Source of the DNA: Phascolomyces articulosus
Taxonomy: Eukaryota; Mucoromycota; Mucoromycetes; Mucorales; Lichtheimiaceae
NCBI GenBank assembly: GCA_025677815.1
Contig: JAIXMP010000030.1
Span: 434,001 to 498,000 of the forward strand
Length of the DNA: 64,000 bases
Reading direction: 5' to 3'
The notes under the pieces were generated by a model. That model was given only the letters and a program-made list of their open reading frames with translations. It was not told where the DNA came from and ran no database searches. The position numbers and the translations under genes were made by a program. This document shows positions 1 to 12,866 of the stretch, piece by piece (positions within the stretch are counted from its first letter, which is position 1; each line of letters opens with the position of its first letter).

Positions 1-105
1 TCCTAGAATCAGTCCGGGGATATTCAACAAGATGATACTGGAAAATATAAGCGAATTGATGAAGGCAAACACAAGATTATTTCTTATGACGGTAACTTGG
101 AACAT
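1..105 (+). pseudogene. HET-domain gene fragment (broken, truncated by window edge)
   Basis: Read on the plus strand from base 1, this stretch translates to a segment matching residues about 82-112 of the intact HET-domain protein at 1215-3005, including the shared run GKYKRIDEGKH. The two are in opposite orientation. The conserved Trp codon of the S-W-N-Q motif is TAG here (bases 4-6), and the copy lacks one codon after the D-D pair. Similarity is lost after about base 100. It is therefore the relic of a paralogue or of an inverted partial duplication; whatever lies left of base 1 is not visible. Assignment to the HET family rests on the intact neighbour. Confidence 0.8.
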
Positions 106-1214
106 CTTCACAACAGGGGTAGAACAAGCGAGGGTTGACTGTAGTGCTATAGTGACATATGGTCCATTTTTTAGTTACAGTGATAATATTACTTGAAATG
201 TTACGGAAAAAAAATAACAACGACTTGTGAACATGCGATAATGGCTCAAAACCATCAAATAGCAAGCATCATCACAAATATTCGTCCTATACTGAATTGC
301 AATTTGGAATTCTACAACAATAGCAATTATTTTCCCACATTTCAGTAATACGTACATAGGTTCATCAGCTTGTTATGTGGGTAGCAGGCATGGAGGATTA
401 CTTTACTTTGTTGCTACTACGTAGATTCGAAATCCTTTAATCAATCCATTTCCAGCGACACACCTTAAATAATTTTTTTATTGTTCAAAGCTTGGTTTCA
501 TATTTCACGCCTGTTTACAAGTGAGGGTCATCGCCATAATGGTAACATCATGTTACTTGGACACTAGTGATCATACTATGCTTATTGGTGAGTTAAATCA
601 TTGGAAGGTTCAGAATTTGAAATATGTGAGAAAAAAAGGAGGAAATGTCTTTATCGTTCTAATAATAATTACTTTTTCGATACTCTTCTCAGTAGTGCGT
701 ACTAGCACTTTTAAAAGCTTAAGACTTATGTCGCGTACTACTACCGGGATAGTTTAGGTTATTACATGATTGAAAAACGTCACTATGTTATTTGTAACCT
801 TAGATTTTTAATTATCTTCCTTGTTTAATTATAATACGTCGAAAATGATGGCAATGCAATGATGAATAAGCCCCAGGTAACCCTTGATATTGGTTGTGAC
901 ATTGTGTTAACCAGATATGTTGCAAAGTTGGCTCTTTGATGTTGCTTGAATCAGTCCATCTATGGTCGAAAGAAAAAATCAATACCAGACATTTGCATGC
1001 TAGCACAAAACTCGACGATTCCTATTGTGTAGTTGTTGACTTTATCTGGATTTTCTTTAAAAGCTCCCTCCAGTCATTGATGAACATGTTATTTATTAAG
1101 CGTATTACAGTTTACTGAATAATCACGGTATATATTTTGCTGTATTTTGAGTTGAGATACGTATTTTAAAAATGAACATTAATTACGTAAGTTATTTATT
1201 TAAATCGTTAATAT
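106..1214. other. Gene-free stretch
   Basis: Only short unsupported open frames occur here (for example 521-757 on the plus strand). None shows a recognisable motif, codon bias or splice pattern. I see no repeats beyond simple AT-rich sequence. Confidence 0.5.
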
Positions 1215-3005
1215 TTATTGAATAGAAAAAGTTTGTTTGGGTAAATTACATTTAGAGAAAAAATCTACTTTTTTCCTTTCTATGGAACAGCATCCAATAG
1301 TTTTATAATATGCCTCTCCTTTCTTTTTTCTTATGACTGGGTAGTAACAGTTATATGCGTTACTTTTAAACGAAATTTCAGAAAGGATGACATATTGTGC
1401 AGAAGGGTCATCCAAACTGTCTGTTAAATCACCAAAATAAATCCTTGTAGTCATTTGATAATCATCACTTTTTATGTTACACCAGTACAAGTTTTGTTTT
1501 TTTATCTCCATGAATCTTGATAATTCTTGAAGTTCTTTAGAGATTTTATAGAAAAATGATTTTTCATCAGAATAATCATATAAAGTTTCATTATCCAATA
1601 AAATTCTTTTCATTTCATTTGTTTCAGATAGTTGAACAAGTATACATAATTGATAATGTTCTTCATTATCATTATCATTGATGATATTTTCGTTAATTTC
1701 TGGTATATCTTCTTCTCGTATAGTTAAATTGTCATCATCGATGGATTGGTTGTTTGTAACAAAAGTAGTTGTAGCATGTATTGTTTTTCCAATTATATCG
1801 TAATTTTGAAACGAGGTCGTTATACTATCTGTAAAGTGTTTACCATTAACACCAGTCCATGATGGCAAAAAATTGTATTTTTTGATTGTTGATTTATAAT
1901 CAAGATTATTTCCAAAAAACATAATGCTGATGTCTTTTTTTGCTAAAAGACCATAAAATTGAATCATCAAGTCTTCCAATGGTTGGCTATAATCGATGCG
2001 AATCTTGTTGATACTATTTTTGATTGAGAAAAGTCCACAAACATATCGAATAAATAACATTTTGATTGGGTGATGAGGTTCATCTTTATTGTCAATGAAT
2101 TCTGGAAAAAGATGGATGAGAGCAAAAACACGGTCGTGGTCTTTAGTGCTTGTTCGTTGATGTGCATGGTATAGAATTTGCGGAACGTTTAGTTCAGAAG
2201 ATGATTTTGTTAAATCAGTTAATCCAGCTATAAGATTTCCATATAGATGTTCATCTCTTCCGACGAATAACAATCTTTTTGACTTTATTGCTTCTTCTAA
2301 AGTCCACAAACGTTTGAAATATTGTTGATTGTTTACATTTAAATCGTCATCATCGGCATTATAAGTGTAATCAGGTACAAGTGCAACGGTGCAATAAGCA
2401 TTTTCGTATATATGATGCATGTTGCGTATTTCACGTTGTTTCTCTATTTTATTATCTTGATTGATACATAATTGATCGTACCATATATATTTAATGTTGA
2501 ATTGTTGACATATTTGCTGAATGATGACTTCAAATTTGACGTATTGAACTGTTTTTATAAAGTAATAATTATAATGCTCCATCTTCTTGAAAACTTGATA
2601 TATCTTGCTCAATTTCTTACTATTATATGTTTTATAATAAGGAATTATCATTTCAATACATATATCCCCATAAGAAATAATCTCGTGTTTGCCTTCATCG
2701 ATTCGTTTATATTTCCCAGTGGTTTCGTCAAGTAAAATATCTCCAGATTGATTCCATGAATATGATAATGCACAGTAACCTTCGTTCACTTGAGATACAT
2801 CGATTACTTTCATGTCAGAAATACGAACAAGTTTTGAAGGCATAAAGTCTGGTTTGGGCAAATCATTGGGGATTATTATGGGTGGTTTTACACGTATGGT
2901 GTGCTTGTTTTTGACATCAAAAGAATATTGAGCCGTCTCGTATGTTATATACATTGTTTCTATGATTATATTAAATGGTTTTGATAATTTAGTTTCAATG
3001 GTCAT
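1215..3005 (-). CDS. HET-domain (heterokaryon incompatibility-type) protein
   Basis: Intronless frame of 596 residues. The three HET-domain blocks are visible in order: block 1 near residues 76-90 (YCALSYSWNQSG), block 2 near 165-205 (IKYIWYDQLCINQD followed by a helix ending IYENAYCTVAL) and block 3 near 228-240 (RLWTLEEA). In Ascomycota, HET domains trigger cell death after non-self recognition; their role in early-diverging fungi is largely unknown, so function beyond the domain is inference. The C-terminal about 350 residues carry no motif I recognise and contain acidic, Asn-rich stretches. The ATG at 3005 is the first in frame. The lack of introns contrasts with the housekeeping genes nearby and fits a lineage-specific family. 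A broken fragment of a relative lies at the left edge. Confidence 0.85.
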   Translation of the reverse strand: MTIETKLSKPFNIIIETMYITYETAQYSFDVKNKHTIRVKPPIIIPNDLPKPDFMPSKLVRISDMKVIDVSQVNEGYCALSYSWNQSGDILLDETTGKYKRIDEGKHEIISYGDICIEMIIPYYKTYNSKKLSKIYQVFKKMEHYNYYFIKTVQYVKFEVIIQQICQQFNIKYIWYDQLCINQDNKIEKQREIRNMHHIYENAYCTVALVPDYTYNADDDDLNVNNQQYFKRLWTLEEAIKSKRLLFVGRDEHLYGNLIAGLTDLTKSSSELNVPQILYHAHQRTSTKDHDRVFALIHLFPEFIDNKDEPHHPIKMLFIRYVCGLFSIKNSINKIRIDYSQPLEDLMIQFYGLLAKKDISIMFFGNNLDYKSTIKKYNFLPSWTGVNGKHFTDSITTSFQNYDIIGKTIHATTTFVTNNQSIDDDNLTIREEDIPEINENIINDNDNEEHYQLCILVQLSETNEMKRILLDNETLYDYSDEKSFFYKISKELQELSRFMEIKKQNLYWCNIKSDDYQMTTRIYFGDLTDSLDDPSAQYVILSEISFKSNAYNCYYPVIRKKKGEAYYKTIGCCSIERKKVDFFSKCNLPKQTFSIQ

Positions 3006-5467
3006 AGATAGAAATTAAAAAGAAAGGTGTTTACTCACAGATAAAGAAAAAACGAATGGTACTATTGGAAAAATTGCAAGAGAGTATACAGTGGTGATGG
3101 AATTTAATGGTAGTAAATACGCGTTCTTTTAAAACTTTTCTGTCAAATGAAGGGTAGCGATGGAAGTGGTAAATAGAAAACGAAGAATGAAAATGTTGTG
3201 TTTTTCATAAAGAAGAACAGAAAAAAAAATAACGCTTTATAAATATACCTTTTTCTCACTAAAACTTGTGTTACATATTTCAAGTAGCTAAGCCAAAACT
3301 TTAAAAACCATCGTCAGTGCATCTCATAAATAAATATTAAGTTATATTTGTTTATATCCGGACGATTAAGTAAAGGATGAATTTTTACAACTTGTTACTT
3401 TTTTTTTCATCAAATCAATTGGAACAATTTGAATTCTTCTAACCATGCCGTTGAATGCTTGATTCACTGCTGCTGAACGACTAGGAAGCAATATGATAAG
3501 AACGTAATAAAAGGTTGTTAGAATAAAAAAAAGGAAAAGCCCAGCTTCACACGATAACCCAAGACAATATTCTAAGCCCAAACTCTAAAACAGCCCAAAA
3601 AAAAAGGCAGGATAGCCACTCAAGATTTGATACGTCTTAAGAGTTTATACCATTATTTATCCAGTAACCTTCTGTGAATATTAATATAAAGGCAACAACT
3701 TGTGCTGGTTATTTGTATTTTTTTTCAACTTGCATAAGGGAAAAAGAGAAGGTTCAATAAAGTGGAAAACATTTGGTGCAGCAGTAGTTATGCAATAGAC
3801 AAAAGATATTTTATTAGTGGGTATTCTACTCAAGGCTTTTTATACTTTTTAAATGCAGTGCTGCCAAAACACTGAAAATGAACCATTATAATTCTGTCCA
3901 TTGTTTAAACCCGATAATGGAACCAGTTTAATAAAGAGCATAATGAGAATATGACCTTTGTTGTAAGAATCTTTGTTAGACTTTTAGATACAAACAATGA
4001 ATATGTTCATTCAGCTATTAGATAGCAAAATGAAAAGGGACCTTTGTATTATGACGTAATATGAATAAAAAACCAATACAATTGTATTTAAAGAATATGT
4101 GTCGCCCTCAGTGACAATAGATAATATGTAAGTTTTACTACTACATGACAAAAAGTGTATTTTTCGGGTATATATATTGATAATACACTCCAGATAAAAA
4201 CTATGAGAAATTGATTATATAAGTAGACTGTGATGTACATAAAATAGAATAAAATTTTATCTTTAAATTTATCTTTGATTTAAATAAATCGTGTTTCAAA
4301 AGACTTTCGTATCGTTTTATTACTTTTTATTTGATTGATAACTTCTATTCTACGTACAATACGATAGCGCTTCTAAAATGTAATACATTATTACTGTCTG
4401 ATTTACATGGCATTATCAGAAGAATTGATTGCTGCTTGATTAGGCTCACTATACAATTAACCCATGCCATCTATCTTATCAAATCGACCATGCCCAAAAA
4501 AGCAATTTTACCTTTACTTTTTTTTTTATAAAGACACAAGCATCGCAACTTTTCAAACAATATCATATTTACCATAATTATATATCAATTACTATGCCAA
4601 TACGCATTTTTTTTTTGAGAAAATATATATCTTTTTCTATTTATTATTACTTTCTTTTTTTTTTATTCACTGCATACTAATTTTCTTATAATATCAACTT
4701 GCCAAAAAAAGTGCAGTATTGGTATTTATATTTTCTTCACAACCATTCGAATTAAAAATACTCTTTTTATGATGAAAGAAACCCAGATATACAAAACTTA
4801 GAGCTTTGTTACGTATTCCTCTGATTTTATGCTAGCTTATGTTTCCGTAGTATTTATCATGTCATGAAAAAGAAGCCGTTGTGAAGACGGTAATAATTAC
4901 ACTTACTGGCAATAATATAATTATAGAAATAGCCTGTAAATACTACTGAATTGATAAAAACAATCAAACAAGATGTGCGTAATAATACCTTATACAGGCA
5001 AAAGTTATTATCGTGATAATAATAAATATGCAGATGCTAAATGTATAATTTTTTTTTTTTTGCTTGTAGCGATTATGTTGTCAGTTTTTTTTTTCTGGTT
5101 TCATCCTATCATGGATCACCCCCCCAAAAAAAAACAACAACACAATGTACATCATTTTCCAAAGGAATTTTTTATGATCTAATATATCGTCAGCTTTCAT
5201 CCACTCCCAACTTGATGAGGCATTTTTAATGATAATCAACCCTTAATTAATTAAAAAAAAAGAGCCATAACACCCCTTCCATATAGTTTTTATTATTTTG
5301 GCGCTCCTACTTCAACGTGTGTGTGTGCGTGTGCAACAGCACAACTCCGCATTTTTTAAAGTCTTCATATTTTTTTCTTTTTGCACAATTCTTTTTTTTC
5401 ACCATTTATTAACAATAAATTAATTACCCCATTGGAAAAAAACATAATACTATAAACCACCTTTACG
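3006..5467. other. Gene-free 2.4-kb intergenic stretch
   Basis: AT-rich DNA with many A/T homopolymers between the divergent HET and poly(A) polymerase genes. A GT dinucleotide run lies near 5320-5335. Short open frames (for example 3366-3581 minus) have no supporting motif. Promoters of both neighbours should lie here, but no specific element can be assigned. Confidence 0.5.
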
Positions 5468-8103
5468 ATGGTTGGGAAAAATGACTATCTCGGTGTCTCA
5501 TCACCTTTATCATTAGCAGGGCCTTCTTCTAGAGATGAACAACTTCAAAAACAACTCGAACTTTCACTTGAAAAAAATAACATGTATGAATCAGAAACTA
5601 TTTCTTCATTACGGTATGTTATTTTATCTATATATATATAAAAACTTTTTTTTTTTCATTCACTCTTTTTATGCAAAAAAAAAGCCAAGGTCGCACATGA
5701 GTCAATAATGGGAATTAAAACTTTTTTTCTATAAATAATAATATCGCAGTCAATCGGTAATGAATAAATTGGAAGAGATCACGAAACGATTTATTTATGA
5801 AGCAAGTATCCGGAAAGGATTTACACCAGACGATGCTAAAAAAGCTGGTGGTATAGTTATGACGTTTGGTAGCTGTCGTCTTGGCGTTCAAGCAGCCAGT
5901 GAGTTTCTTTCTTTTTAGGACAAATTATTCTCAATAATGGTACAAAAAAAAGATTGACTTAAAACTATGATTATTCTGATTCAGATGCGGATATTGATGC
6001 GGTATGTATCTGCCCTCGACATATTACTCGATCTGATTTTTTTGAAGGGGTATATAAAATGTTAGCACGGAGGCCTGAAGTGACACAATTAACGGTAAAC
6101 ATATCATTTCTCTTTTTACTGCGCAACAACTTTTTATTCCTCTTTTTCTTTTATATATACTAATGCATAGGATGATATTAGGCCATTCGTGATGCATTTG
6201 TACCCATTATCAAATTAAAGTTTTCTGGGATATCTGTAAGTGTTAACAAGTCTATACCATTGCATAAAACGATCCTATATATATGAAAAGACTATCTATC
6301 TATGTGTGTTTCCCCCTTCCCCTCCCCTCTGTTATTTTAAACTTCTATATTCTTTTCATTACTTTATTAGGTGGATTTATTATGTGCACGGTTAAATTTA
6401 CAAACGATTCCTGATGATTTGGATATTGATGATACTGCATTATTGGTACCTTTGGATGAACGATGTATAAGAAGTGTGAATGGAACGCGTGTGGCGGATG
6501 AAATTCTTAAAAGTGTACCCGATATACCAACTTTCCGTACAGCTGTTCGATGTATCAAATTATGGGCAACACGGCGAGGCATTTATTCTAATATTCTTGG
6601 GTTTTTGGGTGGTGTGGCATGGGCTTTGATGGTAGCTCGAGTGTGTCAATTATATCCAAATGCATGTGCAAGTACAGTGGCAAGTAAAGTATTTAGTATC
6701 ATGGTGAATTGGCAATGGCCTCATCCTGTTGTTTTACGAGATTCTCCTGAAGGTCCTCATTTATCGAGTATTCAATCTTGGAATCCAAAGGTTTGTTTCA
6801 TCGATATTTTATCTATCTCCATTTATAAAGTAGAATGATTAACATGATGAGGATATATTACGCTAGCGAAATCCGATCGATAAAACACACAAGATGCCAA
6901 TTATTACACCTGCTTATCCAACCATGTGTGCAACACATAACATGACAAACTCTACTTTTCGAATTGTGATTGGGGAATGCAAGCGAGCGGCACAAATTAT
7001 GGATAAAATTATGGTGGGAAGTTTACCGTGGGATGCTTTATTTGAAGGACATGCATTTTTCAAGAATTATCGACATTATTTACAAATTGTAGTCAGTAGC
7101 GACGATTCTCTTCGGCAACTCCAATGGTAAGAAAATCACACATGAGGGGAAAAATAGGAAAAGGCTAGAAATGTAAATCTCACAATTTTTTTTAAAAAAA
7201 AACCACCTTTATTGTAGGAGTGGGTTAGTAGAATCTCGATTACGAGGATTAACAAACAAACTGGAAAGCATTCATGGTCTTGTACTTGTACATCCATTTG
7301 TGGAAGGATTTGATAATGTATATACTTGTACAAGTCATGAACAAATTACAGCTGCTGTGAATGGTATTGGTAATGCTTGTCCACAAGAAGATACCAATGG
7401 AGTCAAGATTTATACACGAACATTTTATATTGGTTTATATTTCAGATTAGGCTCAGGTAATGTATATAGGGTCACTGATACTATGGTAAAAAAATTAATG
7501 ACACACCTATCATTTCTGGGAATGTAGTACGAGATCAAGGACAAATAGATATTAGTCGACCGATCAGTGAATTCAAACGTTATGTGAGAAATTGGGAACA
7601 ATATAATGAACAACATATGGGCGTGGTTGTACGATATTTACGAAGGTCAGTATTGGATTGAAAAAATAAACAATAACAAACAAAAACACTATTTTATCTG
7701 ATGGGGAATAATGTTCAAGTAATCGTTATACTTTTTTTTTTATTTTTTCGGGGGATTATTTCATTTTACTAGGTCTATGCTACCCGATGAAGTAACACGA
7801 ATAGCTGTAACGAAACGAGTGAACCAGGTTTGTTCCTTTTGAGTTAGAAAAGTCGTGGTTCTACCCAAAAGCAAATGGACTGGGAGTTTATTTGGAGAAG
7901 AACAAAGTGAGTGTAAGTTAGATTGAGGACTAACTATTTCACGCATACGGTTTTTATTATAATCATAGACCGCAGAATTATCACCATCGATCAAGAGAGC
8001 AAGAACAAAAGGGATTCCAGAAAATGATAAAATACCCACTACCACAACAATTTTAAGTACTACGCAAACGACTCTTGTAGAAGAATGCTCATCCTCTTTA
8101 TGA
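5468..8103 (+). CDS. PAP1: Nuclear poly(A) polymerase
   Basis: Spliced gene; proposed exons 5468-5613, 5750-5898, 5985-6094, 6182-6235, 6371-6790, 6867-7126, 7218-7456, 7528-7645, 7773-7827 and 7969-8103 (about 561 residues). Canonical PAP adds poly(A) tails to pre-mRNA 3' ends in the cleavage/polyadenylation complex. The nucleotidyltransferase helical turn GSCRLGV precedes the first two catalytic Asp residues in NADIDA (about D101, D103); the third is in GISVDLLCARL (about D155). The central domain (YSNILGFLGGVAWALM, then MPIITPAYPTM) and the C-terminal RNA-binding domain (LVESRLRGL) follow in order. The tail has a basic KRAR patch, a possible nuclear signal. The body is clear. The last two introns are uncertain: reading on from 7827 reaches a TGA at 7840-7842, so I prefer one 141-nt intron ending after an ACTAAC-like branch site at 7968. 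Confidence 0.93.
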
Positions 8104-9726
8104 TCTTTTTTTTTCTTTCTCTTTTATCTTTCGTTCATCGTTATCCGTTCAGCAAAATCATTTCAACAAAACAAACAACAAAAAATCATATATATATATG
8201 TATATATCAACACAAAACAACAACATCCATAAGTAGGCAGCAGCACCATCATCATCAGCATCCTCATTGAACGATGTAGAGAACCTCAAAACAACATAAA
8301 AAGCCAATATCGTTTCACGCAACAACAACATGTATATATACATTTTTACAATCATGACTGAAAAAAAAAGAATGCCGTTGCTTAGTATACAAGTAAATGG
8401 ATGTTTTATTATTAAAGAAATACCATTCTATTTTATATCATGATGTTATTTATTAGATAGTATGATAGGATGTGTTATTTTTTTATTTAATATATTGCAT
8501 CTATTCTACGGGTAAGGTTGCTTTGCACACGTTGATTTGACAAAAAAAAAAGATAAATATATAAAAAAAAACACATCCATTTTTTTTACTACTTTACATA
8601 TTACTTTTCCTCTTTTCATATTTAGCATATACGAAACGTATCCAAAAAAAAGATAAATATCATTGCCATCACATCACATATAAAAAAATCACACACTCTC
8701 TCCCATCCACCCATCCTTTTTTTTTAATATCTTAGTCATAGAAAAAAAATGATTTTTTTTCCTTGCGAAATTAAAAATAATTTTACTTTTCTGTTCCTGA
8801 TTTTTTTTAATGTTGAGTTGTCAAAAATAAGTGTTCTTTTTTACATTGTGAAGGTGAATGATGAAGTGGTGAATAGACTGTTCCTTTTGTGATGAGACAA
8901 CATGAAATGCATTCCATCACTTTTCCTTTTTTTTTCTAATCCACTTTAGTAAGTGTATCCAAAGGGGTGTACTTAACGTATCATCGATTAATGTGCTGGT
9001 ATATCAAACAATCATTGAAGATCATTTTTTTAAAAGGAAGGTATTGCCTAATTACGTAGCAATCAAAACAATATCTTGCCAACAAGAACTTTATAAATGA
9101 CTTGAATCCCACGAGTAATCTTTTCTGAAATAAACCAAAACTCTCGATGATTATGGGGATAAAAGTGGAGTACTTGGTCACTATTGCACTTCTTCATAAC
9201 GATAGTGCTCCAATATCTGCTTGGTTTGAAAAAATTAGTAGGTTAAACTAGAGCGGATAAACTATATGGATAATAAGGTGCATTCTGCTGTGTGGTTGTT
9301 TTATATTGCAGCTCAAGTGGTAAAAAAATATGCAATAATAATAATATTCAACAGTACTCTTATTATAGAGTAATTCCATTTTTTTATTTGATTAAATAAT
9401 AATGTCAATTAACGCCAAGGCAATATTAATGAATGAATATCTATGGAATGGTTCTATATGAAAAGTGTCAAGCTATAGACACTCATAGTACTATGCAAAG
9501 CATCTTCGCATTTTCACAGATGATATTGGAGATCAAAAAAAAAAAAAAAAAAAAAAACCCTGCGAGTCCCCTGAATTTAAATTTAGTGGGACTTTTCCCA
9601 GAAAATATATAAGGTGATTTTGAATAATATTAACCACTTTTTTTTTCTTTTAAAGAACGAGACGAAAAGACGCTGTTTTATTATAAAAACTTTTATACAA
9701 AAAAAAAAAAAAGAAAGAAAAAGGAA
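8104..9726. other. Gene-free stretch
   Basis: Low-complexity, AT-rich sequence with numerous A and T runs, including a 21-base A run ending at 9557, just upstream of the Sel1 gene. It holds the 3' region of the poly(A) polymerase gene and the promoter of the Sel1 gene. The frame at 8981-9181 (minus) has no recognisable content. Confidence 0.5.
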
Positions 9727-11181
9727 ATGACAGTTGTCGAACAACCACAGCAACCACTTTTTAATGGTGTTCCTGAACTTCATCTCACCACAGCCACCGA
9801 ACTTATTCAATCACCAAGTGACAAGAACAACAGTGATGACGTTTTAAAAGCACTCAACTTTCTTCGATATGAAGCTATTGCCAACCGTGACATTGAAGCC
9901 AAAACGAAACTTTGTACCATTTATTCTACTCAAGATGGTTTGAATCGTCATGTGCAAGCCGATGAGCGAGAAGCTGAAATGTGGTCACGTAGTGTATTTG
10001 ATAAACAACTCTCAGACGCCCTTTATTCATGCGCCAGTTTTTTTACTACTGAAACAAATACAACCACCACTTCAACGATCGATCTTATTTTACAAGCAGC
10101 CAAAAAACAACCCAATGATACCATCCCTCCTCATATCAGTTATCTTGCTGGTATTTTATTAACAAAAGCCATTGGTATTGAACGTGATTTGGAACAGGGC
10201 ATTTTATTATTACAACATGCATCAACCGGAGAAAAAGGATTGAAGGAATCATCTTATGAATTGGGACGTATTTATGGTGATCGATATAGTTATTCACTTC
10301 ACAAGACTGATCTATCCATGGAATTTTATCAACGTGCAGTAGAACAAGGAGAACATCGAGCCTATGTGGATTTAGCATATGCTTATTATGTGGATCATAA
10401 CAATTTGGATAAAGCATTTGAATATGCTTCGGAAGGTGCCAAATTAACACAAGATCGATATTGTCAATATATCTTGGGCCACCTTTATCTTGGTAAAAAT
10501 CAAGGCAATGAAGCCATTCAATGGTTAACAGCGTCAGCGCAGCAGGACTTTGCTCTCGCTATCGAAGAGTTGGCAGCCGCTTATTTCAAGGGACAGGCAG
10601 GGATCAAGGTCAATTATGATGAAGTGTTACGTTGGTCTACCAAAGGATCCGATATTCCTTATTGTCAAACAGCTTTGGGTGATTTGTTTAGAAATGGTTG
10701 GGGTGTAGATCGAGATTATTCAAGGGCTTTTAAATATTATAATAAAGCTATGAGTCAACCAGAAGCACCTAATTTATATGCCACGCATATGTTGGGTGAA
10801 ATGTAAGTGTTTTTTTTATTATTATAGCGTCACTAGAGAGAAAGAAAGATTCTATGCAAAGCCGATACTCATAATAGATGACATCCTCCAATTATTTTTC
10901 AAACACTATCTAGGTTTTTGAATGGTGAAGGGATACCTCAAGATACAGCAGTAGCAAAAGAATATTTCCAAATTGCAGCTTCACAAGGATATGAATCTTC
11001 AAGGCAAAAATTACAAGTATTGGAATTTGCAGAACAAAAGAAACGATCTTCTCAATCTTCTTATCAACATCAACAACAAATATTACAGCAACAGCAACAA
11101 CAACAGCAACAACAGCAACAGCAACAACAAAAGAAAACCAATCGTTGGAGTATAAGTTTATTCGGCAAAGCCAAAAAATAA
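9727..11181 (+). CDS. Sel1-repeat (TPR-like) protein with polyglutamine tail
   Basis: Two exons, 9727-10802 and 10914-11181 (447 residues). Several Sel1-like repeats of about 36 residues are visible, with the typical A-x-x-x-L-G-x-x-Y-x-x-G pattern: around residues 136-175 (YLAGILLTKAIGIERDLEQG), 180-215, 245-280 and 300-340 (ALGDLFRNGWGVDRDYSRAF), and one spanning the intron (MFLNGEGIPQDTAVAKEYF). Such solenoids scaffold protein complexes; fungal examples include chitin-synthase regulators and ERAD factors, but this one cannot be assigned. The C-terminus has about 16 consecutive Gln, then a short basic end. No signal peptide is evident, so it is probably cytosolic. Confidence 0.88.
11086..11130 (+). 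repeat. CAG/CAA trinucleotide tract (polyQ)
   Basis: Mixed CAG/CAA run encoding the polyglutamine tract near the C-terminus of the Sel1-repeat protein. The interruption of CAG by CAA would tend to stabilise its length. Confidence 0.9.
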
Positions 11182-11406
11182 TTTAAATGCATATTTATTT
11201 ATATATCTAGCTATAATAAAACATTTTAATCCACCACATATCCTTTCGTTTAAGCTTTTTTCTTAAAAAAAAATGCGATCGGAGAGAGTGAGCTTGGTTT
11301 TTTTTTAACTTCATGTAAAATCACTATTTCTTTGTTCTAAAAAACGCGTATTTCCTTCTCCTTTTTTCTTTTCTTTTTTTATTTGTATTCGCGTTTCTCA
11401 TTCATA

Positions 11407-12866
11407 ATGGCAGTACAAAAGTTGACAGACGATGGAAAAGTGACAAAGACCATCATAAAACCCGGCCAAGGTCTTTTACCTAATAAAAAGAGTGAAGTGA
11501 GCGGTAAGTATTTAGTATTTCGTGAATTCAGGTTCAATGAGCAATGACACGACGTCAACCCCCCCCAAAAAAAAACTCATACAGTATAGAATAGTTCACT
11601 ATGAAGCATTCCTTGTAAAACAAGATTCAAAATTCGATTCATCACGAGATCGTAATGCGCCATTTAATTTTACTTTACAAGGAGGTACCAAAAAATAAAA
11701 AAGACAAACCAGTGTTTCTCTCTCACTTTTTTTTCTTTTTGATACGATAAACATGCGCAGTAAACTGACGTTTTTTTACAGGACAAGTGATACAAGCATG
11801 GGAAATCGCTATACCCACTATGAAGGTTGGTGAAATTGCTGAAATTACTTGTACTTATGATTATGGTATGTCTTCTTTGTTCTACATATCATATGCATTA
11901 TATAACATGTTGTTTCTAAATATCTACCCTATTTAGGCTATGGTGAAAAAGGAAGTCCCCCACTTGTTCCAAAAAAGGCTGCATTACGTTTTGTTGTTGA
12001 ATTAATAGGTTCTTGGGAGGTAATAAAAGTTTAGAAGAGCATCATTATACAGTAGTGGGGTTCAAGAAGGAAATTCCTAAGAAAAGTTATACAACTATTT
12101 TTCATATATTAGCCAGCGGGATCAGCAAGACAAAGACTTGAAGCAGCAGCCAAAAAGAAAGAAGAAGGCAATGATCTTTTCAAAAAAGGTTCCCTTGAAA
12201 CTGCCTTGTTTGCCTATCGACGTGTAAGTTCAATAAAAGAAGGGAGAGTGGATGTTTTTTTCTTCAATGGTGGCCCATTAAGACATATTTAATGACATAT
12301 TATTATTTTTAGGCTCGTGAATATATTATTGATTTATGGGATTGCGAACCAGAAGAAATGGATGAATGTCGTGAACTTGTGATTGCCATTCAAGGTAATA
12401 TTGCCATGTGTTATATCAAGTTACGTGAATGGGAACATGCAATTGAAGTTTGTAAAAAGGTACGTAAAAAAAAATGTAATAGATAAACGTGAAAAGGATG
12501 AAATATCTGGGTCCCGTTTTTTTTAGTTTAATAGAATTAACTTGGAGAAATTATATATATAAAGGTACTTGAACGTGATCCATGCAATGTCAAAGCTTGT
12601 TATCGTATTGGTCAAGTATCGATCGAAACACTTGATTTTGAGGAAGGCATTAAATATGTTAATATGGGATTACAGGTATATATATATACATCTATCGATA
12701 ATAAATGCGTCCCTTTATAAACTAGTATCCAATTACTAACATATTCATTATTATTTAGGGTTATCCTGAGGATGCTAATCTGAAGAAAATGTTGACCACC
12801 ATTAATCAAGCACAAACGAATTACAATCAATCCACCAAAGCCATGTATAAAAAAATGTTTGCGTAA
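11407..12866 (+). CDS. FKBP-type peptidyl-prolyl isomerase with TPR domain
   Basis: Eight exons: 11407-11503, 11595-11684, 11782-11865, 11937-12019, 12113-12223, 12313-12459, 12565-12675, 12759-12866 (276 residues). Residues about 10-105 form one FKBP domain, with HYEAFLV, FTLQGGQVIQAWEIAIPTMK and a GYGEKGSPPLVP loop, then the FVVELIGSWE end strand. This V-x-A-W core is the FK506-binding/isomerase pocket. Residues about 115-265 form a three-unit TPR domain (KKKEEGNDLFKKG; IQGNIAMCYIKLREWEHAIE; ACYRIGQ), the type that docks the Hsp90/Hsp70 C-terminus. It resembles a short FKBP51/52-like or AIP/FKBP8-like co-chaperone with a single FK domain, so an Hsp90 co-chaperone role is inference. No membrane anchor is seen at the C-terminus. 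Confidence 0.9.

Noticed and set aside
3366..3581. Minus-strand 71-codon frame as a transposase tail
   Set aside because: SAAVNQAFNGMVRRIQIV loosely recalls the end of Tc1-type transposases, but there is no catalytic domain, no inverted repeats and no upstream continuation.
8981..9181. 66-codon minus-strand frame
   Set aside because: Hydrophobic and aromatic residues without motif in AT-rich DNA; nothing supports expression.
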